DNA of 46,853 nucleotides from the NCBI GenBank assembly GCA_016215705.1, contig JACRIR010000085.1, positions 1 through 46,853 on the forward strand, read 5' to 3'. This DNA is from Candidatus Poribacteria bacterium. GTDB taxonomy: Bacteria; Abyssobacteria; SURF-5. Below are positions 36,212-44,875 of this stretch, piece by piece. The notes under the pieces are model-generated. The model did not search any database. It was not told the origin of the DNA and was given only the letters and a program-made list of their open reading frames with translations. Both the position numbers and the translations under genes were made by a program. Each line of letters begins with the position of its first letter. Within the stretch, counting starts at the first letter, position 1.

Positions 36212-36591
36212 AAACCGCACTCTGGAATCCTCAGATTCGCGCCGACTCTTGTATGGGTGCAGCGCGTTGCGCCCATTCTGTGGGTGTGAATTCATTCGCA
36301 CAGATTCTAACTGATTGTCATTCTGAGCGAAGCGAAGAATCTCCCCTCTTTCTCAGAGCAGCCCACCACGCCTGCAGCGTGGTCAATAGTGGGAGAAACG
36401 TTACAGCACACATAATGTTATTCCCGCTTTCGCTTTCGCGGGAATGACGCGGAGTGTTAGCGTCTGCAGAGAGTTTTAACCATGAACTTTGAACCCTAAA
36501 CCATGAACCGCGTTCATTAGGAGCGAAGCGAAGAATCTCTTCAAACCCTCAAACTGTCAGACTGTCAAACCTACTTTCTTAGGAGGCATGA
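36212..36591. repeat. 380-bp nest of dispersed repeats between hgcA and hgcB
   Basis: At least five units: a family-B-like palindrome (about 36258-36305), family C CATTCTGAGCGAAGCGAAGAATC (36319-36345), family D CACGCCTGCAGCGTGG (36366-36381), TTCCCGCTTTCGC-TTTCGCGGGAA (about 36420-36444) and a second partial family C copy (36517-36540), then short CTGTCA repeats. No promoter or open frame stands out. hgcA and hgcB are normally adjacent, so this looks like secondary insertion. Confidence 0.7.
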
Positions 36592-36849
36592 ATGATTGCA
36601 TTTAACCCTCAGAAATGCATCGGCTGCGGTGACTGCGTCACGGTTTGCCCTCAGCAGTGCTATGTCATGGGCGAGAACAAAAAGAGCATGCACAGATTCC
36701 CTGAGCGGTGCATGGAATGTGGCGCGTGCCAACTCAATTGCCGCGCGGAGGCAATCTCGATGGAGGCCGGCCCAGGCTGCTTCGTCTACATCATTAAGGA
36801 GCAACTGTTCGGCAAATCGGCCGCGCATGATCAGGCCGTTGCCAACTGA
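36592..36849 (+). CDS. hgcB: HgcB, two-cluster ferredoxin partner of HgcA
   Basis: 85 residues. Two [4Fe-4S] motifs: Cys9/12/15/19 (CIGCGDCVTVCP) and Cys40/43/46/50 (CMECGACQLNC). The CMECGAC string and the following AISMEAGPGCFVYII with a lone Cys63 match HgcB rather than ordinary 2x4Fe-4S ferredoxins. HgcB passes electrons to HgcA and probably binds mercury through thiols. Differences here: the second cluster motif is followed by Arg instead of Pro, and the tail (FGKSAAHDQAVAN) has no cysteine pair, which well-studied HgcB proteins carry. The start is fixed by AGGAGG at 36581-36586; an ATG at 36588 is out of frame. It may rely on read-through from hgcA. Confidence 0.88.
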   Translation: MIAFNPQKCIGCGDCVTVCPQQCYVMGENKKSMHRFPERCMECGACQLNCRAEAISMEAGPGCFVYIIKEQLFGKSAAHDQAVAN

Positions 36850-36943
36850 AAAGGCTGCTTTTTCTTTTCATTCATCATTCATCACTCCTGCCTGCTTTCT
36901 CCTTTCGCCTATCCTGCCCCGTCTCACTTGGATTCAGTGTCAT

Positions 36944-36973
36944 TTGACAAAGTTGATCATTTTCTACTAAACT
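36944..36973 (+). promoter_or_regulatory. promoter of the CYTH-GNAT pair
   Basis: TTGACA (36944-36949), 18 bp, TAAACT (36968-36973), with a leader of about 125 nt. It separates these genes from the hgc unit. Confidence 0.55.
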
Positions 36974-37105
36974 TAAAATTGAGATTTTGTCTTATTCAAC
37001 GAATGGAAGTGAATAGTAGCGTCCTCATGTCCGGGTGGCGAAATGCATGTAAGGCGCCCGGGCGCTTGACCTTCTGTGGCGTGGTTTCTGTGATTGTGAA
37101 AAACG

Positions 37106-37645
37106 ATGACGAGAAATATTGAACTGAAAGTATTCGTTAATAGTTTTGCCGAAATACTGCCGTTGCTCAAGAATATGGGCGCAAAGTTTGAGGAAACACT
37201 CCGACAAGTGGACACGTACTATGGAAGCGCAAATGGCCGGCTGAAGATCAGGGAAATCAATGGCCGCAATTTTGAGCTGATATTCTATGAGAGACCCAAT
37301 AGTCGCACTTCGAGAATATCGGATTACACTCGAATAGATGTTGCGCCGGAGCAGCTACATGCCCTCAAGGGCGTCCTGAAAAAGACGTTTGGAGAAAGGG
37401 TCGCTGTGAGAAAAGAACGCAAATTATGGATGCATGGACACACAAGAATACATCTTGACAAGGTTGAGAGCCTCGGAACTTTCATCGAACTCGAGACCGT
37501 GGTGAAAGAAGAGCGCCTTAAAGAAGCGAGGATGGAACACAATAAAATTGTGGAGTCACTCGGATTGTCAAGGATCGAGAAACTTGGTGTATCATACAGC
37601 GACATGCTCTTACGAAAAAAGCAAAGGAGATGGGCTACAGAATGA
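37106..37645 (+). CDS. CYTH-domain protein (class IV adenylate cyclase/triphosphatase-like)
   Basis: 179 residues. N-terminal NIELKVFV is a form of the ExExK signature, followed by the tunnel-fold pattern VDTYYGSANGRLKIREIN, ELIFYERPN, VRKERKLWM, RIHLDKVESLGTFIELETVV. CYTH enzymes act on triphosphate substrates (cAMP synthesis, thiamine triphosphate or inorganic triphosphate hydrolysis) with divalent metal. Which of these applies is not readable. Its stop overlaps the next ATG by 4 bp, so it is coupled to the acetyltransferase. Confidence 0.85.
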   Translation: MTRNIELKVFVNSFAEILPLLKNMGAKFEETLRQVDTYYGSANGRLKIREINGRNFELIFYERPNSRTSRISDYTRIDVAPEQLHALKGVLKKTFGERVAVRKERKLWMHGHTRIHLDKVESLGTFIELETVVKEERLKEARMEHNKIVESLGLSRIEKLGVSYSDMLLRKKQRRWATE

Positions 37646-38190
37646 AAGAACGTCCCACACTCCAGACTGCTCGGTTGAACCTCAGGCCCTTCGACTTGAG
37701 CGACGCGAGAGATGTTCAGCGATTGGCTGGTGAAAAGGCCATTGCGGACACGACACTCAATATCCCTCACCCATACGAGGATGGGATGGCCGAGGAGTGG
37801 ATATCTTCACATCAGCCGAAGTTTGAAGCAGGGGAACTTGCCAATTTTGCCATCGTCCTCCGTGAGGATCGCGCCTTGATCGGTTCCCTGGGGCTGGTAA
37901 TCTGCCAGAGATTCGATAGGGCAGTGCTTGGTTATTGGATAGGAAGACCATACTGGAACAACGGGTATTGCACCGAGGCAGGTCAGGCAATCCTGCAATA
38001 TGGATTCGAGACATTGAACCTGAACCGCATCTGCGCATCCCATCTAACACGAAACCCCGCCTCCGGAAGAGTCATGAAAAAGCTCGGCATGATTCACGAA
38101 GGGCATGCCAGACAACATGCAAAGAAATGGGATATATATGAGGACTTGGAATTCTATGGCATGATCAGGGCGGATATGATACGACCGTGA
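37642..38190 (+). CDS. GNAT acetyltransferase (RimJ/RimL-like)
   Basis: 182 residues. Typical RimJ/RimL pattern: LQTARLNLRPFDLSDARDVQRLAG at the start, FAIVLREDRALIGSLGLVI, LGYWIGRPYWNNGYCTEAGQAILQYGFE (acetyl-CoA binding helix) and RICASHLTRNPASGRVMKKLGMIHEG. It may acetylate ribosomal or other N-termini or a small amine. The ATG at 37642 overlaps the CYTH stop (ATGA). An ATG at 37630 is directly against AGGAG and is not usable. Confidence 0.88.
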   Translation: MKERPTLQTARLNLRPFDLSDARDVQRLAGEKAIADTTLNIPHPYEDGMAEEWISSHQPKFEAGELANFAIVLREDRALIGSLGLVICQRFDRAVLGYWIGRPYWNNGYCTEAGQAILQYGFETLNLNRICASHLTRNPASGRVMKKLGMIHEGHARQHAKKWDIYEDLEFYGMIRADMIRP

Positions 38191-38262
38191 TTGAGGTTCT
38201 TAAGTCCAACAATGCGCCACGTATGTTTTGTCGCAGTTTCTGCGTCATGAGAACATCACAAA

Positions 38263-38271
38263 TGCTATACT
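38263..38271 (+). promoter_or_regulatory. extended -10 promoter of the radical SAM gene
   Basis: TGCTATACT, TGn-extended -10 box, 57 bp before the ATG. No convincing -35 box. Confidence 0.45.
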
Positions 38272-38328
38272 ATCCCCATCCTCACCGATAAATCCACTAT
38301 AGATGCCTCGAAACTGAATTGGTGATGC

Positions 38329-39855
38329 ATGGAAGCCCATCCGCAAGAAATTCTGCTCATCAACCCGAATCTTATGAAGCCACCAGTAACTCCCGTGGCG
38401 ATTGATTTCCTGGCGAGCGCCTTGAAAAGAGGGGGATACACGGTCAGGTTCCTCGACCTCGCCTTTGAGAACAACATTGACTTGGCTCTCAGGCGCGAAC
38501 TCAAGCGAGACCTTCTGTTTGTGGGAGTCACCATCCGCAACGTAGACGACTCGTTCTTCGCGACGCGCGATTTCTGTCTGATGAACACAAAACGAATCAT
38601 TCTGGGAATCTTGAATTATACCCACGCGCCCATAGTGCTCGGCGGTGTAGGCTACTCGATTTTCCCGGCAGCCGCCCTCGAATATTGCGGCGCCGACTAC
38701 GGGATTCGTGGCGACGGCGAGGAAGCGATTGTCCGCCTTGCGGACGCGTTGGCAAAAAACGAGGACCCGACGCAGATTCCGGGACTTGTCTGGAAACGGG
38801 GGAGGAAATGGCAGGTGAATGACCCTGCCCCCGTTGACCTCTCGATGATTGACCTCAGTGACCGAAGCACGGTTGATAATCGGTGGTATTTCAAGCAAGG
38901 CGGTATGGTCGGCTTCGAGACCAAGCGCGGCTGTAACGCCTCGTGCTCCTACTGCGCCGATCCCCTCGCAAAAGGCGCTGTGTGCCGCCTGCGACCGCCG
39001 GAACAAGTCGCCCGCGAAGTTTTCGCGCTTGCAGACAGCGGAATAACTCATTTCCACACCTGCGACAGCGAATTCAACATGCCCCGCCGGCATGCCGCTG
39101 ATGTCTGCCGCGAGTTTATCCACGCCCACCCGGGCAAAAGAATCCGCTGGTATGCCTACATGACGCCCGCTAATTTCGACGACGAATTGGCGTCGTTGAT
39201 GAAGCGAGCAGGCTGCGCAGGCATCGACTTCGGCGCGGACCACTGCAACGAAGCCATGCTCAAGACGCTGGGGCGAAAGCACACGGCCAATTCGATTGCC
39301 GAGGCGGCGAGACTATGCCGCGTCCACAAAATTCCCTGCATGTTCGATCTGCTTCTCGGAGCACCGGGGGAAACACCTGAGACAGTCCGCGAAGCCGTCG
39401 AGTTCATGAAGCGGATCGATCCCTCGTGCGTCGGCGCGAGTCTGGGTATGAGACTCTATCCAGGCACAGCCCTCGCAAGAGCGCTTGGCCTGCAAAATCC
39501 CCCGTCAGAATCCATCCCCCCTTTCGCAAAAGGGGGCACGGGGGGATTTACAGCAGGTACGGCAGAATCTGTTGCCCAGAGCAATCTCCGAGGAATCCAT
39601 GGCCTCAGCCCGGACAATCATGATTTCCTCCGTCCCGTCTTCTTCGTCTCACCTCAACTTGGCGAAAACCCGGAAAGTCTCTTGTTTGATCTTGTCAAAG
39701 GTGACGAGCGTTTTTTCGTGGCGTCGCCCGAGCGCGGGGAGAGCGACTACAACTACAACGACAACTCGGTGCTGTCGGAAGCAATCCGCGCCGGCGAGCG
39801 CGGCGCATTCTGGGACATCCTGAGACGCCTCAAACTGAGAAGCAAGTCCGGTTGA
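38329..39855 (+). CDS. B12-binding-domain radical SAM protein
   Basis: 508 residues. An N-terminal Rossmann-like cobalamin-binding domain (about 1-150: EILLINPNLMKPPVTPVAIDFLASALKRGGYTVRFLDL, IVLGGVGYSIFP, YGIRGDGEEAI) is followed by the radical SAM barrel with Cys202, Cys206, Cys209 (RGCNASCSYCADP). The B12-domain His that coordinates cobalt in some enzymes is not seen, so binding may be base-off or absent. Residues 390-408 (39496-39552) are an in-frame family A repeat (NPPSESIPPFAKGGTGGF) near the end of the barrel. Members are methylases or C-C bond-forming enzymes; the substrate is unknown. It lies 1.5 kb after hgcB under its own promoter. Confidence 0.88.
   Translation: MEAHPQEILLINPNLMKPPVTPVAIDFLASALKRGGYTVRFLDLAFENNIDLALRRELKRDLLFVGVTIRNVDDSFFATRDFCLMNTKRIILGILNYTHAPIVLGGVGYSIFPAAALEYCGADYGIRGDGEEAIVRLADALAKNEDPTQIPGLVWKRGRKWQVNDPAPVDLSMIDLSDRSTVDNRWYFKQGGMVGFETKRGCNASCSYCADPLAKGAVCRLRPPEQVAREVFALADSGITHFHTCDSEFNMPRRHAADVCREFIHAHPGKRIRWYAYMTPANFDDELASLMKRAGCAGIDFGADHCNEAMLKTLGRKHTANSIAEAARLCRVHKIPCMFDLLLGAPGETPETVREAVEFMKRIDPSCVGASLGMRLYPGTALARALGLQNPPSESIPPFAKGGTGGFTAGTAESVAQSNLRGIHGLSPDNHDFLRPVFFVSPQLGENPESLLFDLVKGDERFFVASPERGESDYNYNDNSVLSEAIRAGERGAFWDILRRLKLRSKSG
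39496..39552. repeat. family A dispersed element inside the radical SAM gene
   Basis: AATCCCCCGTCAGAATCC, then CCCCCCTTTCGC-AAAAGGGGG and GGGGGGATT: outer and inner arms pair. It is 57 bp, a multiple of three, so the reading frame is kept. Confidence 0.8.
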
Positions 39856-39913
39856 CGAGAGTGTGTCGGGCCGCGACAGGGAGCAAACCAGAAACAGAAA
39901 CCAGAAGCCCTGA

Positions 39914-41008
39914 TCATCCCCAAAGGGCTTTCGCTGCGCTCAACATCTCGAATATCCTGCCATCGTCCGCTTCAGCGGTTCGCCCCGGAAGCTTCGACAC
40001 CCATCTCTCAGGCAGGCGCCGTCTGCCATAGAGTGCGCCAACTGCGGCCCCGACTATTGCGCCAATTGTGTCGTTGTCCACAGTATCGTTTGCGGCTCTC
40101 ACAATGGCTTCCTCGGGATCCGACCCATGTTTCATAAGAATATAAATGACGCTTGGAACCGTCTCCAACAGATATGCGCCGGAAAACCATGAATCGCAGG
40201 CCTCGACCGCAGAGATATCACGACCATAAGCCTCCGAAACATTCTCTTGAAGGAATTGACAAAGAGTACCACGATAGCTCTTGAATGCGGAGCTTCGTGA
40301 GCGATAGCTATTATCTGATTCCAAGTGCCTCGCCATGTTAACAAATGCCTCAAGCCACCAGTTCGGCTGCGGCGCAGCTTCCATCCCCAACAGTTCCCAA
40401 AGCATGTTTACGAACGCCACGCATGAAGCAATCGAGGCCGAATCGTTGTGCGTAATCATTGCCGAAAGCACCGTGTCCACCCAAAGGTCGCTACTTACCG
40501 ACTTCAGATGCGGGATGACCATTGGCGCGATCCGCATCAACGCTCCGTTGCCGGCAGATTTCGTACCACACTCATACCATGACTTCCCGCCGCTGTAATT
40601 GCGGACAAATTCGCTGACGGTGGCGCCGATCCCGAAAATTCTGCCGCCGCAAAAACGCCTTGCGACATGTTCAGGGTTGAATGCCCCATCCTCAATCATT
40701 TGCTCGAGCGTCCAGAAGGCAAGCTGCGTGTCATCCGAAGGCAAGCCTACATGAGCGTTTGCGCGAGGATTATACCGATAATCCCTGATTTCTCCGTGCA
40801 TTGCACGTCTCTTCCGAGGGTGCAATCCCTCACTCGTGTTGCCGAGCGCATCTCCGATGGCAAGCCCGAGCATCATCCCCTCGACACGGTCGAAATCAGA
40901 AACTCCCGGCATCGGAGGAGGCGATGTGTCAAAAATGCGGCCACGTTTGATGTCGATTTTCTGTTTCTCGAACAGCCATTCCAAGGTCTTCCGGTTGTCG
41001 GTCATCAT
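39914..41008 (-). CDS. ADP-ribosylglycohydrolase family protein (DraG-like)
   Basis: 364 residues. The two metal-binding motifs are present: LPSDDTQLAFW (Ser91-Asp92-Asp93-Thr94) and NDTVDNDTIGAIVGAAVGALYG near the C-terminus, with MLGLAIGDALGNTSEG and AGNGALMRIAP between and before them. The family removes ADP-ribose from proteins or small molecules using two magnesium ions. No nitrogenase or DraT gene is near, so the target is open. The start is the ATG behind GAGGAA; a longer frame to 41080 overlaps the upstream acylase gene and is rejected. Confidence 0.9.
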   Translation of the reverse strand: MMTDNRKTLEWLFEKQKIDIKRGRIFDTSPPPMPGVSDFDRVEGMMLGLAIGDALGNTSEGLHPRKRRAMHGEIRDYRYNPRANAHVGLPSDDTQLAFWTLEQMIEDGAFNPEHVARRFCGGRIFGIGATVSEFVRNYSGGKSWYECGTKSAGNGALMRIAPMVIPHLKSVSSDLWVDTVLSAMITHNDSASIASCVAFVNMLWELLGMEAAPQPNWWLEAFVNMARHLESDNSYRSRSSAFKSYRGTLCQFLQENVSEAYGRDISAVEACDSWFSGAYLLETVPSVIYILMKHGSDPEEAIVRAANDTVDNDTIGAIVGAAVGALYGRRRLPERWVSKLPGRTAEADDGRIFEMLSAAKALWG

Positions 41009-41042
41009 ACAACGTATTCCTCGCAACTGACACGCGCGAGCT

Positions 41043-43520
41043 CTACGGGCGGAGCACGAGCCGGCCTTCGCGGTTCGCATCGGTCCACTCCGATTTCTTC
41101 CACATCGGGAGAGTTTCTCCGTTCAGCCAATAGGGCAAATGATCTGAATAATGGCTGCTCAGGCGTTCCTCTGACTGACCGAGAGTGATAACCATACGTG
41201 CGTCATCCGGGTCGCCGAAATCTACGACTGTCCGCATTGACGGCCCCAAAGTCACTGCATAAGGTTTGAGAGCGGGGTCGGCCAGGTAGAATCCCATATT
41301 GATGGTCGTGCCCGTCCCTCCAATGGGAAACGGCCCCAGATTGAGCGCCTTGGCCAACAAACCGGAGCGGCCAAGAGGATGCACAAACGTGAGGTTGTGC
41401 AGGCGTCCCCATCTCCAGTTTTCGGGCTTGTCGCGGAAGAACTTCCGAAGGGAGCAGGAAGCCTCAGCCACACTGGCGGAAATCTCCTCGTCCCGCGTCT
41501 CGATTCTCGTGGTCGCAGGATCGTCAAACCACTTCTGCGCGGATTCTTGTTCCAACATATCGTCGAAGACATCAACGGATTCGTAAGCTTGTGTTCGTAA
41601 CTCCGGCTTGACCCAATGGCTAACTATATTGCGGGCAAGCGTCGCATAGCTCTCCTGGAAGACGGAAGCGCCCAAGCTTTCGGCGTCAGATCTCAAGTCC
41701 CATGACCGCATGATCTCGACGGCGTCTTTGAAATCGGGACCCGCTTGAGGATATTTCTCACAGGCCGCGACAAAGCGATCTCTCAACCGCGCCCCTTGTC
41801 CCGAATATACGTCCATCTGCATGCGCCTCATGTCTTCAGCCGAAAGCTTTTCTTGCGCAAGGATGAGTTCTCTGATGCGAGTGGCCCGATAGGGTGATTC
41901 AAAACGTGTTGCGATGAGGTAGGGATAGTCTGCCGGAGCGACGCGGTTGTTCGCGGTCACAATATATTCGCACGAGGGATTATATAGCCGCGGCATTTCG
42001 TCGTATGGGATATGGCCGTCCCATTCATACTCTTTCAACCAGCCCGGAACGGGGGCCGCTCCCCTGCCCTTTTTCCTGATGGGTATGTATCCGACGAGTT
42101 GATAACAGATATTCCCGTCGGCGTCTGCAAAGACCCAGTTCCACACGGGCGTGGCCATGTTGCTCAAGGCGCTACGAAATTCCAAACAGTTCTTCGCCTT
42201 GATCGCAAGACTTCCGCCCTTGATTGAATCGGAAAGCTCATACCCTGACCAGCGAAGAGCCAGCGGACTCACCGAACTGACCGGAGGAACAGCAATCTCG
42301 TTGATGATGGGACCGTGGATGCTCAAAAGCACATCCTTCTCGACGGCCTTCGTCCGGCCACCCTCGCGATACCGAATGGTTTCATGTATCACGTCAAACG
42401 GCCGATATTCGCCATCGCGAAGATACTCGAGCGGATTCTCTGGATTCAGTTTCTCAAGATATAAGTCTTGGGTGTCGGCCATGGTCGTGGTGTCGCCCCA
42501 TGCCACATGCCGGGTATGGCCCATTACGACCATTGGTACGCCCGGTGTCATGATGCCAAAGGCGTCATCTATTCCCGGTGCGGACAGATGCACCATGTAC
42601 CATATCGAGGGAAGTGTGTGCGATATGTGGGGATCATTGCAGAGAATCGGTTTCCCTGATGCGCTTCTCTCCCCTGAAATAGCCCAACAGTTGCTGGCAA
42701 TCATCTCGCTCTGCGGCTTAAGCAATGCAGCTCGCTGTTCCTCGGCTTTCGATTTGAGCGGTTCGGTGATTTCGAACCTGATATTGCCGTAGTCTATTTC
42801 CGGCGCGAATATTGTATCGTCGATGCGAGAAGGCCCGGATGAGTACTGTTTTTCGGATTCGGGAATAATTGTAGGGTCCAAACGCCTGGAAATGTTCATG
42901 AGTTCCTGCATCTTGTCGGCACGAAGCTCCTGAGAGAGAGCTACATTGGCAAGTTCGGATTCCCAATTGAATGTCACCCGCCACTGCTGCCACATGAGAA
43001 CGGCATAGACGTCTTCGGGTGACCACTTCTCCGCCCTGTGCCTCAGGAGTCTGAACTCGACGGGCAGCCGATCCGGAAATCTTTCGACATATTGATTGAT
43101 TCCATCTACATACGCAACACAGATGGCTTTTGAACTTCCATCTGCGCTCGCAAAAAGCTTATCTCCGAGACGCTGAAATCCAAGTACCCGGTTCGTGTGG
43201 TCGAGAGGGATGAGATCGGGTCCGAAGACCTCGGCCAGTCGCCCTTGCGACAGTCTTCTGAAGAGGTCTAACTGCCAAAGCCTGTCCTGCGCGTTCACAA
43301 AATCGAGCGCGCGATACATGTCGATCTCCGATTCCGCCTTGATGTGGGGGATTCCATATATGTCGCGCGTTACTTCGACTGGTTTTACGAGCCCCGCCAG
43401 AAAAATCTCGCCGGTCTCCTGGGGTAATCCCTTTCGCATAAGAAACCAACCCCACAGCGCAAGCACAATGAGGACAACGACAATGCACACAATAAATGCG
43501 CAAAACGCCTTCTTGAACAT
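41043..43520 (-). CDS. penicillin acylase family N-terminal-nucleophile hydrolase
   Basis: 825 residues. The protein is made as one chain and cut in front of the nucleophile Ser276 (ASNCWAISGERSASGKPILCNDPH), giving alpha and beta chains. A membrane or signal segment lies at about 6-27 (CAFIVCIVVVLIVLALWGW). The alpha-chain start VEVTRDIYGIPHIKAESEIDMYRALDFVNAQDRLWQLDLFRR is typical. Relatives cleave beta-lactam side chains or acyl-homoserine lactones. The ATG behind AAAGG is used; the frame is open to a TTG at 43601, but the promoter overlaps that stretch. The ADP-ribosylglycohydrolase gene follows after 34 bp, so the two are probably one transcript. Confidence 0.9.
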   Translation of the reverse strand: MFKKAFCAFIVCIVVVLIVLALWGWFLMRKGLPQETGEIFLAGLVKPVEVTRDIYGIPHIKAESEIDMYRALDFVNAQDRLWQLDLFRRLSQGRLAEVFGPDLIPLDHTNRVLGFQRLGDKLFASADGSSKAICVAYVDGINQYVERFPDRLPVEFRLLRHRAEKWSPEDVYAVLMWQQWRVTFNWESELANVALSQELRADKMQELMNISRRLDPTIIPESEKQYSSGPSRIDDTIFAPEIDYGNIRFEITEPLKSKAEEQRAALLKPQSEMIASNCWAISGERSASGKPILCNDPHISHTLPSIWYMVHLSAPGIDDAFGIMTPGVPMVVMGHTRHVAWGDTTTMADTQDLYLEKLNPENPLEYLRDGEYRPFDVIHETIRYREGGRTKAVEKDVLLSIHGPIINEIAVPPVSSVSPLALRWSGYELSDSIKGGSLAIKAKNCLEFRSALSNMATPVWNWVFADADGNICYQLVGYIPIRKKGRGAAPVPGWLKEYEWDGHIPYDEMPRLYNPSCEYIVTANNRVAPADYPYLIATRFESPYRATRIRELILAQEKLSAEDMRRMQMDVYSGQGARLRDRFVAACEKYPQAGPDFKDAVEIMRSWDLRSDAESLGASVFQESYATLARNIVSHWVKPELRTQAYESVDVFDDMLEQESAQKWFDDPATTRIETRDEEISASVAEASCSLRKFFRDKPENWRWGRLHNLTFVHPLGRSGLLAKALNLGPFPIGGTGTTINMGFYLADPALKPYAVTLGPSMRTVVDFGDPDDARMVITLGQSEERLSSHYSDHLPYWLNGETLPMWKKSEWTDANREGRLVLRP

Positions 43521-43572
43521 GGCTGCGCCTTTCTGGCTCGATTGAAGGGTTTCAGCCTCAGAAGTGAAACCA

Positions 43573-43601
43573 ATCATATCATGCAGGATGGACGAAAGCA
43601 A
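43573..43601 (-). promoter_or_regulatory. promoter of the acylase-glycohydrolase pair
   Basis: TTGCTT (43596-43601), 17 bp, TATGAT (43573-43578) with TG one base upstream, minus strand. The leader is about 46 nt. Confidence 0.5.
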
Positions 43602-43660
43602 AAGGAAACTACACTTCAGCGGACCGAAAAAGGGAATGACAACAGCAGCAACAAAGAGGA

Positions 43661-44089
43661 CTATCGTTTATTGGTCAATGAGTGCGCGAGTTTCTTTAAC
43701 TCCAACTCGCCGAAGGGCTTCGGCAAGATTGCGTCGGGAGGAGGAGATTCCGGGTCTTCCGGATATGCCGTGATGATCGCCACGGGCACACGGGGAAGGT
43801 TCTGCTTGATATATCTTACAAGCTCATCGCCACCCATGCCGGCCATTTTCCTGTCGGTTAGGACAGCGTCTACTTCTTGCTCACGAAGTATGCGGATGGC
43901 CTCACGACCTTCGGCGGCTTGTAAGACTTCGTATGATTCCGCCTTCAAGACTCGTGTCATTTGACGTCTTTGAACCGCGTCGTCTTCGACTACAAGAATA
44001 GTCACGGAATGTTTACTCACTATGGCTTGTTCGAAAGCTTCGCACTTTTTGACATCGATACACGAGCATTCAAGCATATAGACATCCAT
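43661..44089 (-). CDS. single-domain response regulator (receiver only)
   Basis: 142 residues at most; the receiver itself begins about residue 28 (VTILVVEDDAVQRRQM). The acidic pair, the phospho-acceptor Asp in DAVLTDRKMAGMGGDELV, the switch Thr in VAIITAY and the Lys in LPKPFG are present. There is no output domain, so it works like CheY/Spo0F by docking to a partner. The cognate kinase is not in the window. Start uncertain: an ATG at 44089 or 44077, or a GTG at 44020 that would remove a Cys-containing leader not typical of the family. Confidence 0.82.
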   Translation of the reverse strand: MDVYMLECSCIDVKKCEAFEQAIVSKHSVTILVVEDDAVQRRQMTRVLKAESYEVLQAAEGREAIRILREQEVDAVLTDRKMAGMGGDELVRYIKQNLPRVPVAIITAYPEDPESPPPDAILPKPFGELELKKLAHSLTNKR

Positions 44090-44467
44090 AAATACGACAA
44101 AACGAACCTTGTTAGACTAGTTGTATTATGTCAGTCCTTTGACAAAAAAGAAAGGGGGAATTGCACAAAGATTAATAATTTACTAACAATAAATGCAGAA
44201 TAAAGAGAAGAAAAAGAAACTTATTAACCGCAGATACACGCCGATGAACGCGGATGAAGAAGAAGCTTCCAACAACCAAGTCACGAGGGTTTCTGTCGCG
44301 ATTCTCAGAATCCATTCATTGCGGCACTCCTCGCAACGACACCGTTTTGATCGTGGCTATGCCTATTTGCATGGTCTCGACGCACCCGTGGTCGGGACCG
44401 CATCCCCATTGTAGACGTAAGCCAATCCTGTTATAATCTGATAGGATTCCTTTGAAAGGAGAGTTCT
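44090..44467. other. 378-bp intergenic region with repeat remnants
   Basis: 44100-44210 is AT-rich. About 44225-44260 reads ACCGCAGATACACGCCGATG, a dispersed element of the CCGCAGAT...ACGCGGATG type. About 44300-44345 is a degenerate GATTCTCAGAATCC / CACTCCTCGCAACGA unit. The open frame through the region is only the translation of these repeats. The cupin promoter is at 44409-44437. Confidence 0.5.
44409..44437 (+). promoter_or_regulatory. promoter of the cupin gene
   Basis: TTGTAG (44409-44414), 17 bp, TATAAT (44432-44437) with a TGn extension. It is 30 bp from the ATG, which has GAAAGGAG upstream. Confidence 0.65.
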
Positions 44468-44875
44468 ATGGGTGACTATACGCTTAAGCACTACAATCTC
44501 GATGAGGTGGGCCTTCTCCAACCGCTGAAGAACGACCTTGGTCTGACTGCTGTAGGTGTTTCGCTCTCACGGGTGGAGCCGGGGATGGGCTATCCCTTCT
44601 ATCACGCTCACAAGGAGCAGGAAGAAATCTTCATTTGTCTCAAAGGGAGCGGCACTATCCTGGTTGACAACAAGGAAATCACGATGCGGCCCGGAGACAT
44701 TCTCAGGATAGCCCCGGATGTTCCCAGAGCCGTCGGCAACCGTACGAAAGAGCCTTGCACGTTCCTGCTCCTGGGCGCGCTGCCGAACACCAGGTACAAG
44801 AACGACGAATCGCTGATGCTCATTGACGACGGTATCGAGATGGCAGACAAGAATCCCGACTGGTCGATACGCTAG
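44468..44875 (+). CDS. cupin-domain protein
   Basis: 135 residues, a single cupin barrel. Motif 1 is YHAHKEQEEIFICLKGSG (two His and a Glu for metal binding), motif 2 PGDILRIAPDVPRAVGN. Motif 2 lacks the usual His, replaced within VPRAV, so metal binding may be incomplete. Such proteins bind small molecules or isomerise sugars; the role is unknown. It is monocistronic, with its own promoter and a strong ribosome site, and followed by dispersed repeats. Confidence 0.85.
   Translation: MGDYTLKHYNLDEVGLLQPLKNDLGLTAVGVSLSRVEPGMGYPFYHAHKEQEEIFICLKGSGTILVDNKEITMRPGDILRIAPDVPRAVGNRTKEPCTFLLLGALPNTRYKNDESLMLIDDGIEMADKNPDWSIR

Noticed and set aside
36212-36591. CRISPR-like array between hgcA and hgcB
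   Set aside because: The units belong to different families with irregular spacing; there are no equal direct repeats with spacers.
36588-36605. ATG at 36588 as hgcB start
   Set aside because: It is out of frame with the ferredoxin and reaches a stop after five codons; the ATG at 36592 has proper spacing.
38245-39282. 345-codon minus-strand open frame
   Set aside because: It is antisense to the radical SAM gene, has no family-like sequence, and the plus-strand frame contains clear B12 and CxxxCxxC motifs.
44193-44414. Small plus-strand frame starting MQNKEKKKK
   Set aside because: Translation of dispersed repeats (NRRYTPMNADE), no ribosome site.
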